In this document: piece by piece, positions 1-7,347 of the stretch
Layout: each line of letters begins with the position of its first letter
Numbering within the stretch: the first letter of the stretch is position 1
Source: Leptospira sp.
Lineage (GTDB): Bacteria; Spirochaetota; Leptospiria; Leptospirales; Leptospiraceae
DNA: 10,390 nt
NCBI GenBank assembly: GCA_021413405.1
Contig: JAIOQL010000082.1
Coordinates: 1-10,390, forward strand
Direction: 5' to 3'
Translations under genes and position numbers: made by a program
Notes under the pieces: model-generated
The model's database searches: none
The model's input: the letters and a program-made list of their open reading frames with translations, nothing else
Told to the model about the DNA's origin: nothing

Positions 1-1
1 A

Positions 2-658
2 CTTGCACTCGCTTATGCTGAATACCTGGGTGTAAAATTAAAAATTATCCCTTTGATAGAATTTGAAGAGATCGTTACAGCAATAAACAAGGGTGAAGCT
101 GACATTTCGATTGCTGGATTCACTTCAAATCTCGCACGGGCCAGAGAAGTAAGTTTTAGCGATCCCTATCTGATTACAACCGCCGCCGGACTCGTTACCA
201 AATCAGTTCTACCGCCGGAGCCTGAGGGTCAGCTCATAGCTACGAAGCCTTTTAAAGATCTGTTTGATTTATTAACACAAACAGGTATTTCGATGTCTGT
301 AAAATCTCCTTCCGCCCCCCAAAGATTTCTGACTGCTAATTTTTCAAAGTTCCCAATTCTTTCCTATCTTTCCTACGACCTTGCGCTTGACGCATTGAAA
401 AGAAACAATGTAAATTGCTTCGTAGCGGAAGGGCTATATATTGAAGCTTTATTACAAAAATATCCATCGCTCAGATCGAACTATCTTCCGCTTTTAAATC
501 CGGTATCTGAGGAACACCTGAGTGTAATGATTCCGAAGAATGATACCATTTTAGTGCTAAACCTGAACTTTTTTTTAAAAGAGATGAAGCGGACAGGAAG
601 AATAAATTCGCTAAGATATAAATACTTCAGTGGCAACGGTTGGGTTAAAAAAAATTGA
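2..658 (+). CDS. Family 3 extracellular solute-binding protein (5' truncated by the window edge)
   Basis: This is the C-terminal part of a periplasmic or lipid-anchored ligand-binding protein of the SBP family 3 type (amino-acid or similar small-solute uptake). The frame is open from base 2, so the signal peptide and first lobe lie outside the window; the TTG at 53 is an internal Leu codon, not a start. The visible protein has the family signature: a segment reading YAEYLGVKLKIIP, then EIVTAINKGEADISIAGFT and a Ser-Asp-Pro-Tyr motif (FSDPYL), which in this family lie in the ligand cleft. The C-terminal helices end in NGWVKKN. The stop TGA (656-658) overlaps the TTG start of the next gene by four bases, which suggests an operon with translational coupling to an outer-membrane barrel protein. 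The ligand cannot be told from this fragment. A regulatory or enzyme-fused SBP3 domain is possible because the N-terminus is unseen. Confidence 0.85.
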   Translation, partial: LALAYAEYLGVKLKIIPLIEFEEIVTAINKGEADISIAGFTSNLARAREVSFSDPYLITTAAGLVTKSVLPPEPEGQLIATKPFKDLFDLLTQTGISMSVKSPSAPQRFLTANFSKFPILSYLSYDLALDALKRNNVNCFVAEGLYIEALLQKYPSLRSNYLPLLNPVSEEHLSVMIPKNDTILVLNLNFFLKEMKRTGRINSLRYKYFSGNGWVKKN

Positions 659-2053
659 CAAAGCTGTTTGTATTATTTTTTTTTCTCTGCTTTTCAATTT
701 ATTCTCAGGAAAAGGAGGAAAGCACAAAATTAGAATTTAGTGGTTCCCTTCGGGTTCGCGGATTTAACCTGGAGAGAGACGCGTTGCTAAACCGTTCAAC
801 TTCCACTCAGCCCGTTTATAATAAACAATCCGAAGCAAATCAACAGTCTACAGCAAACCAGAATGCAGTAAACAATGACATAGCAACCAGATCAACAGGT
901 CAACCGGCAACTCTTAAGCCGAACAAAGAAAAATTAAATTATTTTGATACAAGGGTCCTGCTCAATCTGAACTTTGTGTCATCGAGATACATTGATGGGA
1001 TATGGGGAATCGCCGTTGGAGACATCCCATTCGGTGGGCGCGGAATAAGCAATACGTCAAACGATCCGTATTTATCGGGACCTGGTAGTGGAGGTGAGCT
1101 CAATCAGATATCCGCTGCGAATGTCCAGACAAACTTTTTATATGTTAACTTCAAAATTCCTTCAGAAAATATCGCGATCCGCACAGGAATTCAGCAATTT
1201 TCTTCTGCACAAGGGCGTGTATTGCTTGCGAACGGCGCCGGTGCATTGATTACAAAAGATATTCCAAAATATAGTACGACACTGGAAGGGGGCTGGATTC
1301 TTGCCAGGGATAGAACTCCTCCTAATCCGGACTCAAACGGATTCAGAAGCACTAAGAATATTAAAGCAAATATTCTTTTTGCCAAAGTTAAGTTAAATAT
1401 TATCCGATCAATGAAAAACGAAATTTATACATATTTCTCTGATGACGATGATAACACCGATCCGGAAAAAGAAACCGGACATCTTTTCTGGCACGGTTTA
1501 TTCAATGAAGTTAATCTGACAAAATTCAGTTTCGTAATTCACGGAATATTGAACGAAGGGAAAGTCCGCTCGCAGAATCGTAAATGCTTCCTACAGAGGC
1601 GGGGGCTACCGTACCCTCGCTCCGGGATATTCAATTTCAAACATCGCGATTGACTTTACCGGGGGTTATGCGCTCTTCAATGGAAAAACCATGACAGGCC
1701 TGATTGAATATGGCAGCTATGCCAATGTACTGGTATATGGTCCGTTGCAATTAACAATCGGTTACTACAGGCTTTATGCCAATAAATCTCCGCATATCGA
1801 AAGTAACAGATCTTTCAATGCTGATAACTGGAAAAGTTCATCAAACTATCTTGGCCAGGAATATAATCTCAATTTGAGATGGAACGTTTTTCGTGATCTG
1901 CAAATCCTTTTTAGATCGGGACTCTTTATTGCGGCTGATGGACTAAATGCACTCAATGATACCAACACGGGAAAATATAATGCTTTGAATAATTATCCTG
2001 TATATGGCAGATACATCAGAGAAGCATTTTTTACTGTAGAACAAAAATTCTAA
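655..2053 (+). pseudogene. Outer-membrane beta-barrel (porin-like) protein, interrupted by a frameshift
   Basis: The gene begins at TTG 655: an in-frame TAA at 646-648 leaves no other start, and this one gives a complete signal peptide (MTKLFVLFFFLCFSIYSQ). Residues 25-36 look like a first strand (LEFSGSLRVRGF). Residues 46-90 are a Gln/Asn/Ser/Thr-rich low-complexity insert, followed by alternating-polarity strands. The first frame stops at 1651-1653. From about 1583 the +1 frame carries on with barrel-like sequence (SYRGGGYRTLAPGYSISN) without a stop to TAA 2051-2053, ending VEQKF; a terminal Phe is the usual BAM-recognised end of an outer-membrane protein. Removing one base near the AAA at 1582-1584 would give one protein of about 465 residues. 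It is therefore either a recent pseudogene or a sequencing error. It probably lets a solute cross the outer membrane for the coupled binding protein (inference). Its stop overlaps the stop of recR, which is convergent. The porin family is not identified. Confidence 0.75.
1561..1592 (+). other. Probable site of the one-base frameshift in the barrel gene
   Basis: Upstream of here frame 1 is protein-like (HGILNEGKVRSQNR). Downstream frame 2 is protein-like (NASYRGGGYRT). The simplest repair is loss of one A from the AAA run at 1582-1584, giving GKVRSQNRNASYRGGGY. The GGGGG run at 1601-1605 is less likely, because frame 1 is already poor (KCFLQRR) before it. Confidence 0.55.
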
Positions 2054-2643
2054 AGCACCAGTCTTGATCTGATTGCTTTTCCAAGTGTGTATTGATCTGC
2101 GAATTCGATAGTGCTTCCGACTGTCACCCCGTGCGCAATCCTTGTTGCCCTGATTTTTTTTTCTTTGAGAATGTTGTGGATATATGCAGCAGTGACATCG
2201 CCCTCAATTGTAGGGTTTGTTGCAATCAGAACTTCATGTACTGCATCCTGTTCAGCTCTGACAATGAGGCTCTTTATTCTCAATTGATCGGGACCAATTC
2301 CGTCTAACGGCGAAATCGAACCATTCAATACATGATATTTTCCTTTATATTCACCGGTGCTCTCGATGAAGAATATATCTTCAGGCTGCTCGACGACACA
2401 AATAATTGAACTGTCCCGGTTTGAAGAAGAACAGATATCGCAAATTTCCCATTCTGTTAATCCTCCGCAAACTGAGCAGAATTTCAATCGCTCCTTCACT
2501 GTAGTCAGATTGGAAATGAATTGTTTAAAAGTTGCATCGTCAGCCCTGAGCAAAAAAAATCCGATGCGATAAGCACTCTTCTTTCCGATACCCGGCAAGG
2601 AAGTTAGGGTACTCACCATTTTTATGAAAAGATCATCAGACAC
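2050..2643 (-). CDS. recR: Recombination mediator protein RecR
   Basis: RecR works with RecO (and RecF) to load RecA onto SSB-coated single-stranded DNA at gaps during cytoplasmic recombinational repair. From the GTG at 2643 the protein has 197 residues, close to the usual length of about 200. In order it shows the helix-hairpin-helix LPGIGKKSAYR (about 16-26), a four-Cys zinc site (Cys56, Cys59, Cys68, Cys71), a Toprim domain starting at IICVVEQPED with acidic Glu85, and the C-terminal RIAHGVTVGSTIEFADQ segment typical of RecR. The frame also opens at a TTG at 2655, but GGAGGA at 2653-2648 sits 4 bases before GTG 2643 and would lie inside the longer version. The GTG start also gives the usual N-terminus. 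The start overlaps the end of ybaB by 8 bases, so translation is probably coupled. It is the last gene of the tadA-dnaX-ybaB-recR run. Confidence 0.95.
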   Translation of the reverse strand: MSDDLFIKMVSTLTSLPGIGKKSAYRIGFFLLRADDATFKQFISNLTTVKERLKFCSVCGGLTEWEICDICSSSNRDSSIICVVEQPEDIFFIESTGEYKGKYHVLNGSISPLDGIGPDQLRIKSLIVRAEQDAVHEVLIATNPTIEGDVTAAYIHNILKEKKIRATRIAHGVTVGSTIEFADQYTLGKAIRSRLVL

Positions 2644-2986
2644 CGGTTCCTCCAAAAAATTTGTTGAAATCTTCCGGATTCACCATACTACCTGAGATGG
2701 CCTTCATTTCGTGAGCCATTGATTCCTTTGCTTTTTTCAAAGCTTCGTTTGTTGCGGAAATAATCAGGTCCTCTAACATTTTTGCATCTTCGGCAGTAAA
2801 AAGAGCTTTGTTGATTTCGATATTTGTAATGACGTTGTCTCCGGTTACAGTTACAGTAACCATTCCCGCTCCAGCCGATGCAGAAACTCTCATTTTTGAA
2901 ACACGTTTTTGAGCTTCTTCCATCTGCTTCTTCAGATCATTCATTTTTGAAAAAATCTCTGTTAATTTTCCCGGATTATCAAACAT
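2636..2986 (-). CDS. ybaB: YbaB/EbfC family nucleoid-associated DNA-binding protein
   Basis: This is a small dimeric YbaB/EbfC protein that binds DNA and is thought to act on the nucleoid; its exact role is unsettled across bacteria. The predicted 116 residues match the usual length of about 105-120. The N-terminal helix is charged and coiled-coil-like (NDLKKQMEEAQKRVSKM). It is followed by a beta region (GAGMVTVTVTGDNVITNIEI) and a C-terminal helix with ATNEALKKAKESM, all as in the family. The end is FNKFFGGTGV. An in-frame GTG at 2992 is possible, but GAGG at 2997-2994 is 7 bases before ATG 2986 and only 1 base before the GTG, so ATG 2986 is preferred. The gene lies 21 bases after dnaX and overlaps the start of recR, the classic dnaX-ybaB-recR arrangement. 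Confidence 0.93.
   Translation of the reverse strand: MFDNPGKLTEIFSKMNDLKKQMEEAQKRVSKMRVSASAGAGMVTVTVTGDNVITNIEINKALFTAEDAKMLEDLIISATNEALKKAKESMAHEMKAISGSMVNPEDFNKFFGGTGV
2648..2653 (-). promoter_or_regulatory. Shine-Dalgarno site that decides the recR start
   Basis: Minus-strand GGAGGA lies inside the ybaB coding end, 4 bases before GTG 2643. It is the strongest Shine-Dalgarno match seen in this cluster and favours GTG over the upstream TTG at 2655. Confidence 0.65.
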
Positions 2987-2993
2987 TATCACA

Positions 2994-2997
2994 CCTC
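2994..2997 (-). promoter_or_regulatory. Shine-Dalgarno site of ybaB
   Basis: Minus-strand GAGG, followed by TG, lies in the 21-base dnaX-ybaB gap, 7 bases before ATG 2986. It selects the ATG over the GTG at 2992. Confidence 0.5.
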
Positions 2998-3007
2998 GAA
3001 GACTGCT

Positions 3008-4333
3008 CTATTTTCCCAAGTCAGGCATTTTTGATGAATCAACTTCCGTTCCCGCAAATTGTTCCTTAATTAGCGATTCCACATCATTTATTTTTCCATG
3101 AGCATCGTTTTCAACAGTTCCGACCTTCAAAATGCTATCTTTTGGAATGGAGTTTATTTCACCCTGAACAGCCTGCGTCAGTTGATTGATTCTTTCAAGC
3201 ACGCCACTCAAAGAAGGTTTATTCATATCAAATGCAAGTTTCCGCATTTGAATTTCCAGGTAGGTTTTTACTTCGAAGGAACTTCGTAATTTCAACATGA
3301 GGAGTTTTTCATATATAGAATATATTTTTTCTGACAAGTAATTCAATGTTTCCAGATTAATTCCCGAAAATTCATTTTGCATTCTTCTTATGTCTTCAGC
3401 GGGCAGGTTTACATTTTCCCGCTCACCCAGATTCTCCATTACTAGAGTCAGGGCATTCAAAAAATCGAGAAAATCCCATACAAATTTGACTAAATCTTCC
3501 CCATCGATAAAAAGTTTTTGAATCGTTTTTATGGCCGAAATATAATCGCTATCGTTCAGAATTTGTGTAAGCAGTGTCGTGTGGGTATTAATGCCGGTAT
3601 AACCAACCATTTTCCTGAGAAGTTCACCAGTCAGAACTGAGTCAGTGAAAATCATTGCCTGTTCCATGAAAGAAAGACAATCCCGGACTGATCCGTCACC
3701 TTTCCTTGCGAGCCAAAAAATCCCTTCATCATCATATTTGATATTTTCAAGTTTACAAAGATGTTCTGCGTATGATTGGAGATTTAAAAGTGGCACTTTC
3801 TTAAATATGAAATCCTGGCACCTGGACAAAATAGTTTCCGGGATCTTATGAAATTCTGTAGTTGCGAGAATAAAGACTACATGAGGAGGAGGTTCCTCCA
3901 AAGTTTTTAGCAGCGCATTGAAAGACTCAGGTGTCAACATATGCACTTCATCAATTATATAAATTTTATATTTTCCCCCCATTGGGGAAAATTTTACATT
4001 CTCCCGGAGCTCCCTGATATGATTGATTCCACGATGACTTGCTGCGTCAATTTCAAGCACATCATTTGAATTTCCCTTCATTATTTCTATGCAAGATGTG
4101 CATTCATTGCAAGGTTCGTTTTCAGTAGGATTTTCGCAATTGAGACGCTTCGCCAGAATTCTCGCTATCGTAGTTTTACCGACACCGCGGGGGCCGAAAA
4201 AAATATATGCGTGACCAATCCTGCCCGATTTCAGGGCATTTTGTAGTGCGTTAACAGCAAAGTCCTGGTAAATAACATCCTTGAAAATTTGCGGACGATA
4301 TTTTCTTGATAGTACGAGATGATTTTCGATCAT
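3008..4333 (-). CDS. dnaX: DNA polymerase III tau/gamma subunit DnaX (clamp loader ATPase)
   Basis: This is the AAA+ motor subunit of the clamp loader, which opens the beta clamp and places it on primed DNA. The 441 residues carry the N-terminal LSRKYRPQIFKDV box, Walker A GPRGVGKTT (47-55), the DnaX zinc module (Cys66, Cys75, Cys78, Cys81), Walker B IIDEVH (126-131), sensor 1 FILATTEFHKIP and the SRC arginine-finger motif (170-172). GDGSVRDCLSF marks the lid domain. The frame stays open upstream into tRNA-Ser(GGA), but conserved sequence begins at ATG 4333, 11 bases after the tRNA 3' end. No Shine-Dalgarno sequence is visible in that gap. The length is near the gamma form of E. coli; the C-terminal part beyond the clamp-loader collar is short and poorly conserved. 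I see no convincing slippery site for a tau/gamma frameshift. It is followed by ybaB and recR. Confidence 0.95.
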   Translation of the reverse strand: MIENHLVLSRKYRPQIFKDVIYQDFAVNALQNALKSGRIGHAYIFFGPRGVGKTTIARILAKRLNCENPTENEPCNECTSCIEIMKGNSNDVLEIDAASHRGINHIRELRENVKFSPMGGKYKIYIIDEVHMLTPESFNALLKTLEEPPPHVVFILATTEFHKIPETILSRCQDFIFKKVPLLNLQSYAEHLCKLENIKYDDEGIFWLARKGDGSVRDCLSFMEQAMIFTDSVLTGELLRKMVGYTGINTHTTLLTQILNDSDYISAIKTIQKLFIDGEDLVKFVWDFLDFLNALTLVMENLGERENVNLPAEDIRRMQNEFSGINLETLNYLSEKIYSIYEKLLMLKLRSSFEVKTYLEIQMRKLAFDMNKPSLSGVLERINQLTQAVQGEINSIPKDSILKVGTVENDAHGKINDVESLIKEQFAGTEVDSSKMPDLGK

Positions 4334-4343
4334 AAAGAGAATT

Positions 4344-4428
<85 letters not shown>

Positions 4429-4438
4429 AGATACAATA

Positions 4439-4468
4439 ATTGAATTCTATGAATTATCGGGGAGTCAA
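4439..4468 (-). promoter_or_regulatory. Possible sigma-70-type promoter for tRNA-Ser(GGA)-dnaX-ybaB-recR
   Basis: TTGACT (4468-4463) as -35 and TTCAAT (4444-4439) as -10, with an 18-base spacer, lie in the tadA-tRNA gap. The -10 matches only 4 of 6 consensus bases, so this is weak. It could give the tRNA and dnaX expression independent of tadA. Confidence 0.3.
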
Positions 4469-4475
4469 GATAAAA

Positions 4476-4934
4476 CTATCTTTTATCCTTAAAAAAAGTC
4501 TTCACTATGTTCCGGAATTCTGAATTCTTAGAAAGAGTGAGTTCGGGAAAACTGTTCTGGGAATAAATATTCTCAACACTTATGGATGAAATACCAGACT
4601 GTTTTTCGGATGATAAAAAATAATGCACTTTCTTTATTCTGGCCTTGATGATAGAGCCTGCACACATAAGGCATGGTTCGATAACTGTAAAAAGTTCACA
4701 TTTATCGAGATATTTACTTCCTATTGCTTTTTGAGTTTCTGTAATTGCTAAAATTTCACTGTGGAGAAGCGAATTTTTTTCGGATTCAACCCGGTTTATT
4801 GACTCGGCGATTATACTTCCCTGATGAAATATTTGGGTAAAAGAAGGAATCTCTCCCGGAAAAAGTGATATTTTATCCAGGAAGCTTTTCAAAAATTCTC
4901 TCTCTATCTGAGAACCTATGAATTTATTTTCCAT
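4476..4934 (-). CDS. tadA: tRNA adenosine deaminase TadA (A34 to inosine)
   Basis: This is a zinc-dependent deaminase that converts adenosine 34 to inosine in tRNA-Arg(ACG), allowing one tRNA to read CGU, CGC and CGA. The 152 residues follow the TadA fold: an N-terminal helix, a strand with ESINRVE (like the GWNR region of E. coli TadA), then the HxE active site as His58-Ser59-Glu60 and the PCxxC site (Cys88, Cys91, in EPCLMCAGSIIKARI). Ser in place of the usual Ala in HAE is a modest deviation; all zinc and proton-shuttle residues are present. The C-terminal helix ends FFKDKR. ATG 4934 lies only 9 bases after the 3' end of tRNA-Arg(ACG), its own expected substrate, with no Shine-Dalgarno sequence in the gap. 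A TTG at residue 15 is preceded by GAGAGAG but would cut the first helix. A guanine deaminase is less likely, given the tRNA and dnaX context. Confidence 0.88.
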   Translation of the reverse strand: MENKFIGSQIEREFLKSFLDKISLFPGEIPSFTQIFHQGSIIAESINRVESEKNSLLHSEILAITETQKAIGSKYLDKCELFTVIEPCLMCAGSIIKARIKKVHYFLSSEKQSGISSISVENIYSQNSFPELTLSKNSEFRNIVKTFFKDKR

Positions 4935-4943
4935 TCAGCAATC

Positions 4944-5017
4944 TGCGCCCAGAGGGATTTGAACCCCCAACCTTTTGATCCGTAGTCAAATACTCTATCC
5001 AGTTGAGCTATGGGCGC
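4944..5017 (-). tRNA. tRNA-Arg (anticodon ACG)
   Basis: The minus strand gives a 74-base cloverleaf. The acceptor is GCGCCCA paired with TGGGCGC and discriminator A. The D loop contains AACTGGATA. The anticodon stem TTTGA/TCAAA encloses loop CTACGGA, so positions 34-36 are ACG (4983-4981). The T arm is GGGGG-TTCAAAT-CCCTC. No CCA is encoded. Its A34 is the classic TadA target, and tadA starts 9 bases downstream. The stop codon of the upstream membrane-protein frame (5020-5018) directly touches the first tRNA base. Confidence 0.97.
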
Positions 5018-5314
5018 TTACGTCAGGAAGTCGGAAAAATACTTGTAGTGTAATTGAACTAACTTCAATTCAACATTTCTATTTCTGAGAAAGCCGTAAA
5101 TAAAAAATCCGCTCAGGAATAGATATAACAGAACTGCTATCAGGTGTATCAGATTCGCAAGATATGGCCCTATAAAAGGAAAAAAACTGAAAAGGAAGCT
5201 AATAAAAAAGAGAATAAAGAAATACACACTAAAAATAGAAGCGTATATACAATAGGAGCGGATTTTTGAATCAGAAGACCTGTAGCTCAGAACAAAAAGC
5301 CAGGTAAAGAACAA
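5018..5314 (-). CDS. Small hydrophobic membrane protein of unknown function, start uncertain
   Basis: The frame codes for a very hydrophobic protein with about three membrane spans (WLFVLSYRS, a long run around YFFILFFISFLFSFFPFIGP, and a span ending FFIYGFLRN), then a short charged tail. The only ATG/GTG/TTG start is TTG 5314, but it falls inside what looks like the first span and has no Shine-Dalgarno sequence. The frame remains open to 5419, adding KSEKFLITFALLPLF, so translation may begin further upstream at a non-standard codon (ATC 5380, ATA 5401 or CTG 5407) or by coupling to the upstream gene, whose stop is at 5384-5382. The layout resembles the upstream DUF4870-like protein (short N-terminus, xxIPFVGW/LPLFFTW, later FPIISW/FPFIGP), so this may be a diverged tandem copy. 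Its TAA stop directly abuts tRNA-Arg. No function can be given. Confidence 0.5.
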   Translation of the reverse strand: MFFTWLFVLSYRSSDSKIRSYCIYASIFSVYFFILFFISFLFSFFPFIGPYLANLIHLIAVLLYLFLSGFFIYGFLRNRNVELKLVQLHYKYFSDFLT

Positions 5315-5381
5315 AGGGAGAAGTGCAAAGGTTATTAGAAACTTTTCGGATTTTAATAAATCTTCGGAATAAGACCTGATT

Positions 5382-5837
5382 TTATTTAGATTTGCTTTTA
5401 TTTCCAGAGGAAATGTCCTTTATTTTCTCTTCAATTTCCGCAACTAAAGGAAGCTCATACATTTCTTTGTTATATGCCTTCGAAGCACCAAGCACACTAT
5501 AGCCAATCAACAGAATCCAGGCTGCATAGTTCAAAAAATCTGTTACTATCGGATTAAATTTTACTAATGTTAAAAGCCAGCTAATTATGGGAAAATACCG
5601 TAAGATCCAGATTGTAAATAGTATTCCCGCAATTCCCAGATTTACCTTAAAAGACTGTTTTGCGTGAAACTCGCAAAGTTTTTGATGTTTTCTAAATGCA
5701 AACGGAATGATCCAGCCAACAAAGGGAATGTAAGCTATGGCTGCATATAACTCAGGCTTATCATCTCCCTTGAGATGATCCGTAGCCTTTTCAATTGTTT
5801 TTGAAATATCGCCGACTGAAAATTTACCTGATGACAT
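5382..5837 (-). CDS. DUF4870/Tic20-like small integral membrane protein
   Basis: A 151-residue membrane protein resembling the DUF4870 family, whose molecular role is not known. It has a soluble N-terminal stretch of about 27 residues rich in Lys and Asp, a first span at about 30-48 (AAIAYIPFVGWIIPFAF), and a cytoplasmic loop with the characteristic FHAKQSF (57-63; the family pattern is FHA.Q). Further spans lie at about 64-92 and 98-118, followed by a polar tail ending NKSKSK. ATG 5837 is the first start and no clear Shine-Dalgarno sequence precedes it. It is the first protein gene of the minus-strand run leading to tRNA-Arg and tadA, and lies 73 bases after the MATE stop. A frame for a second, similar-looking membrane protein overlaps its 3' end. 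The family match is by pattern recognition only. Confidence 0.75.
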   Translation of the reverse strand: MSSGKFSVGDISKTIEKATDHLKGDDKPELYAAIAYIPFVGWIIPFAFRKHQKLCEFHAKQSFKVNLGIAGILFTIWILRYFPIISWLLTLVKFNPIVTDFLNYAAWILLIGYSVLGASKAYNKEMYELPLVAEIEEKIKDISSGNKSKSK

Positions 5838-5910
5838 ATATTTTATAGTTTCGGAAAGGATTTACAAAGTTATTGATGCGGTCAAGAGCATTTTCCAATT
5901 ACTTTTTCGA

Positions 5911-7347
5911 TCAAACTTTTATAGTTTTCCAGCTACCTTTTGAAAAAAGCCAGAGTGTAAACAATCCCACCGATGTTTCGGAAAAGAAAACTCCCCAGAA
6001 AACTCCCGAATGTGCCCATCCAAGTTGGATGGCGAGAAAATACGATAGTGGTATTTGAATAAACCAGAAGAAAACAAGATTGATTTTCGTAGGAGTACTG
6101 GTATCCCCTGCACCATTAAACGCCTGTACCGAAACCATCCACCAGCCATAAACAATGTAGGAATAAGAAAGAATCTGAAGCCATTCTGCTCCAATTGCAA
6201 TAACACGCGCGTCATCAGTAAAAATGGCCACCAGTTGCTTGTTGAAAGCGAAATATACGCCACCAACACCAATTAAAAAAATCATATTATAAAATCCAAT
6301 TTTCCAGACTGAAGACTCTGCACGTTCCGGGTTTCCTGCTCCCAGGTTTTGGCCAACAAGCGTTGCTGCTGCATTGGAAAGTCCCCAGGCAGGCATGAGT
6401 GTAAACATCATAATTCGTAGTGCAATGGTTGATCCTGCAACTGCTTCACTCCCAATATTCGCGAGAATCCTCATCAGAAAAATCCAGGAGGTCATTCCTA
6501 TAAGCATTTGTCCAACCCCTCCGAGTGAAGTAATGAAAATATTCAGGATAACCTTTGCATCCCAATAAAGTTGTGAAAGTTTTGCATGAATGTGTTTTCC
6601 TCCTTTGAAAAGAATCCACAATTGCAGTAACACTCCAACTCCACGACCGGTATTCGTTGCGATGGCCGCTCCTTCAATTCCAAACGCCGGCACAGGTCCC
6701 CATCCGAAAATAAGAAGCGGATCCAAAACGATGTTTAAACCGTTTGCAATCCACAAAACCCGCATCGCAATTGCTGCATCACCAGCACCACGGAAAATAG
6801 CGTTTATAACAAAGAGTAGAACTATAACAATATTTCCACCGAGCATCCATTGGGTATAGTGATAGCCATGCTCAATACTCCAGGCATCCGCTCCCATCAG
6901 AGTTAGCAATTCTTTTGAAAAGAAAATTCCCAAAATTGCAAAAGGAATAGAACACAATACTGCCAGAAAAATTGATTGGATTGCAACAATTCCTGCATCA
7001 CCGGTATTTTTTTCGCCAATTCTTCTGGCAATTATTGCGGTGACAGCTGTGGCCAGGCCCATCGCCAGAGAATATAATAGAAATAAATAAGTTTCTGTCA
7101 GGCCGACTGTTGCCACAGCTGAGGAACTGAGTTTACCGACAAAGAATATATCCACGATCGCAAACGTGGACTCCATTACTAATTCCAAAATCATTGGTAC
7201 TGCCAAAAGGAAGATAGCTCTTCTCAGACCAATTTTTGTGTAATCCGCTTCTGTGCCCCGGATTGCATTTTTGAGTTCCTGCCAGATTGAATTTTGGGTC
7301 AAAAGAACAGAAGGTCCAGATGTTATGTTATTTTCACCATTTTCCAT
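5911..7347 (-). CDS. MATE family multidrug/cation efflux transporter
   Basis: This is an inner-membrane secondary transporter of the MATE family, which exports organic cations, drugs or metabolites in exchange for Na+ or H+. The 478 residues fit the family (about 450-480, 12 spans in two homologous halves). An N-terminal cytoplasmic stretch of about 40 residues precedes the first span (RAIFLLAVPMILELVMES, then VDIFFVGKL). The first half includes GLATAVTAIIARRIGEKN. The second half has AVAGSTIALRIMMFTLMPAW and the signature VGQNLGAGNPERA, with FNGAGDTSTPTKIN near the end. ATG 7347 is preceded by a weak AGAAAG. The gene is 198 bases downstream of two tRNA-Ser genes on the same strand, and read-through from them is possible. 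The substrate cannot be predicted. Confidence 0.93.
   Translation of the reverse strand: MENGENNITSGPSVLLTQNSIWQELKNAIRGTEADYTKIGLRRAIFLLAVPMILELVMESTFAIVDIFFVGKLSSSAVATVGLTETYLFLLYSLAMGLATAVTAIIARRIGEKNTGDAGIVAIQSIFLAVLCSIPFAILGIFFSKELLTLMGADAWSIEHGYHYTQWMLGGNIVIVLLFVINAIFRGAGDAAIAMRVLWIANGLNIVLDPLLIFGWGPVPAFGIEGAAIATNTGRGVGVLLQLWILFKGGKHIHAKLSQLYWDAKVILNIFITSLGGVGQMLIGMTSWIFLMRILANIGSEAVAGSTIALRIMMFTLMPAWGLSNAAATLVGQNLGAGNPERAESSVWKIGFYNMIFLIGVGGVYFAFNKQLVAIFTDDARVIAIGAEWLQILSYSYIVYGWWMVSVQAFNGAGDTSTPTKINLVFFWFIQIPLSYFLAIQLGWAHSGVFWGVFFSETSVGLFTLWLFSKGSWKTIKV

Noticed and set aside
2092..2572. Plus-strand open frames opposite recR.
   Set aside because: They are antisense shadows of recR with no start context or protein-like composition.
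3330..3345. A six-A run on the coding strand of dnaX as a possible tau/gamma frameshift site.
   Set aside because: It lacks the A-AAA-AAG slippery pattern and no stop or stem-loop context was seen; the protein is already close to gamma size.
5919..6859. Several open frames on both strands within the MATE gene.
   Set aside because: All overlap a well-supported transporter in another frame and show no family features.
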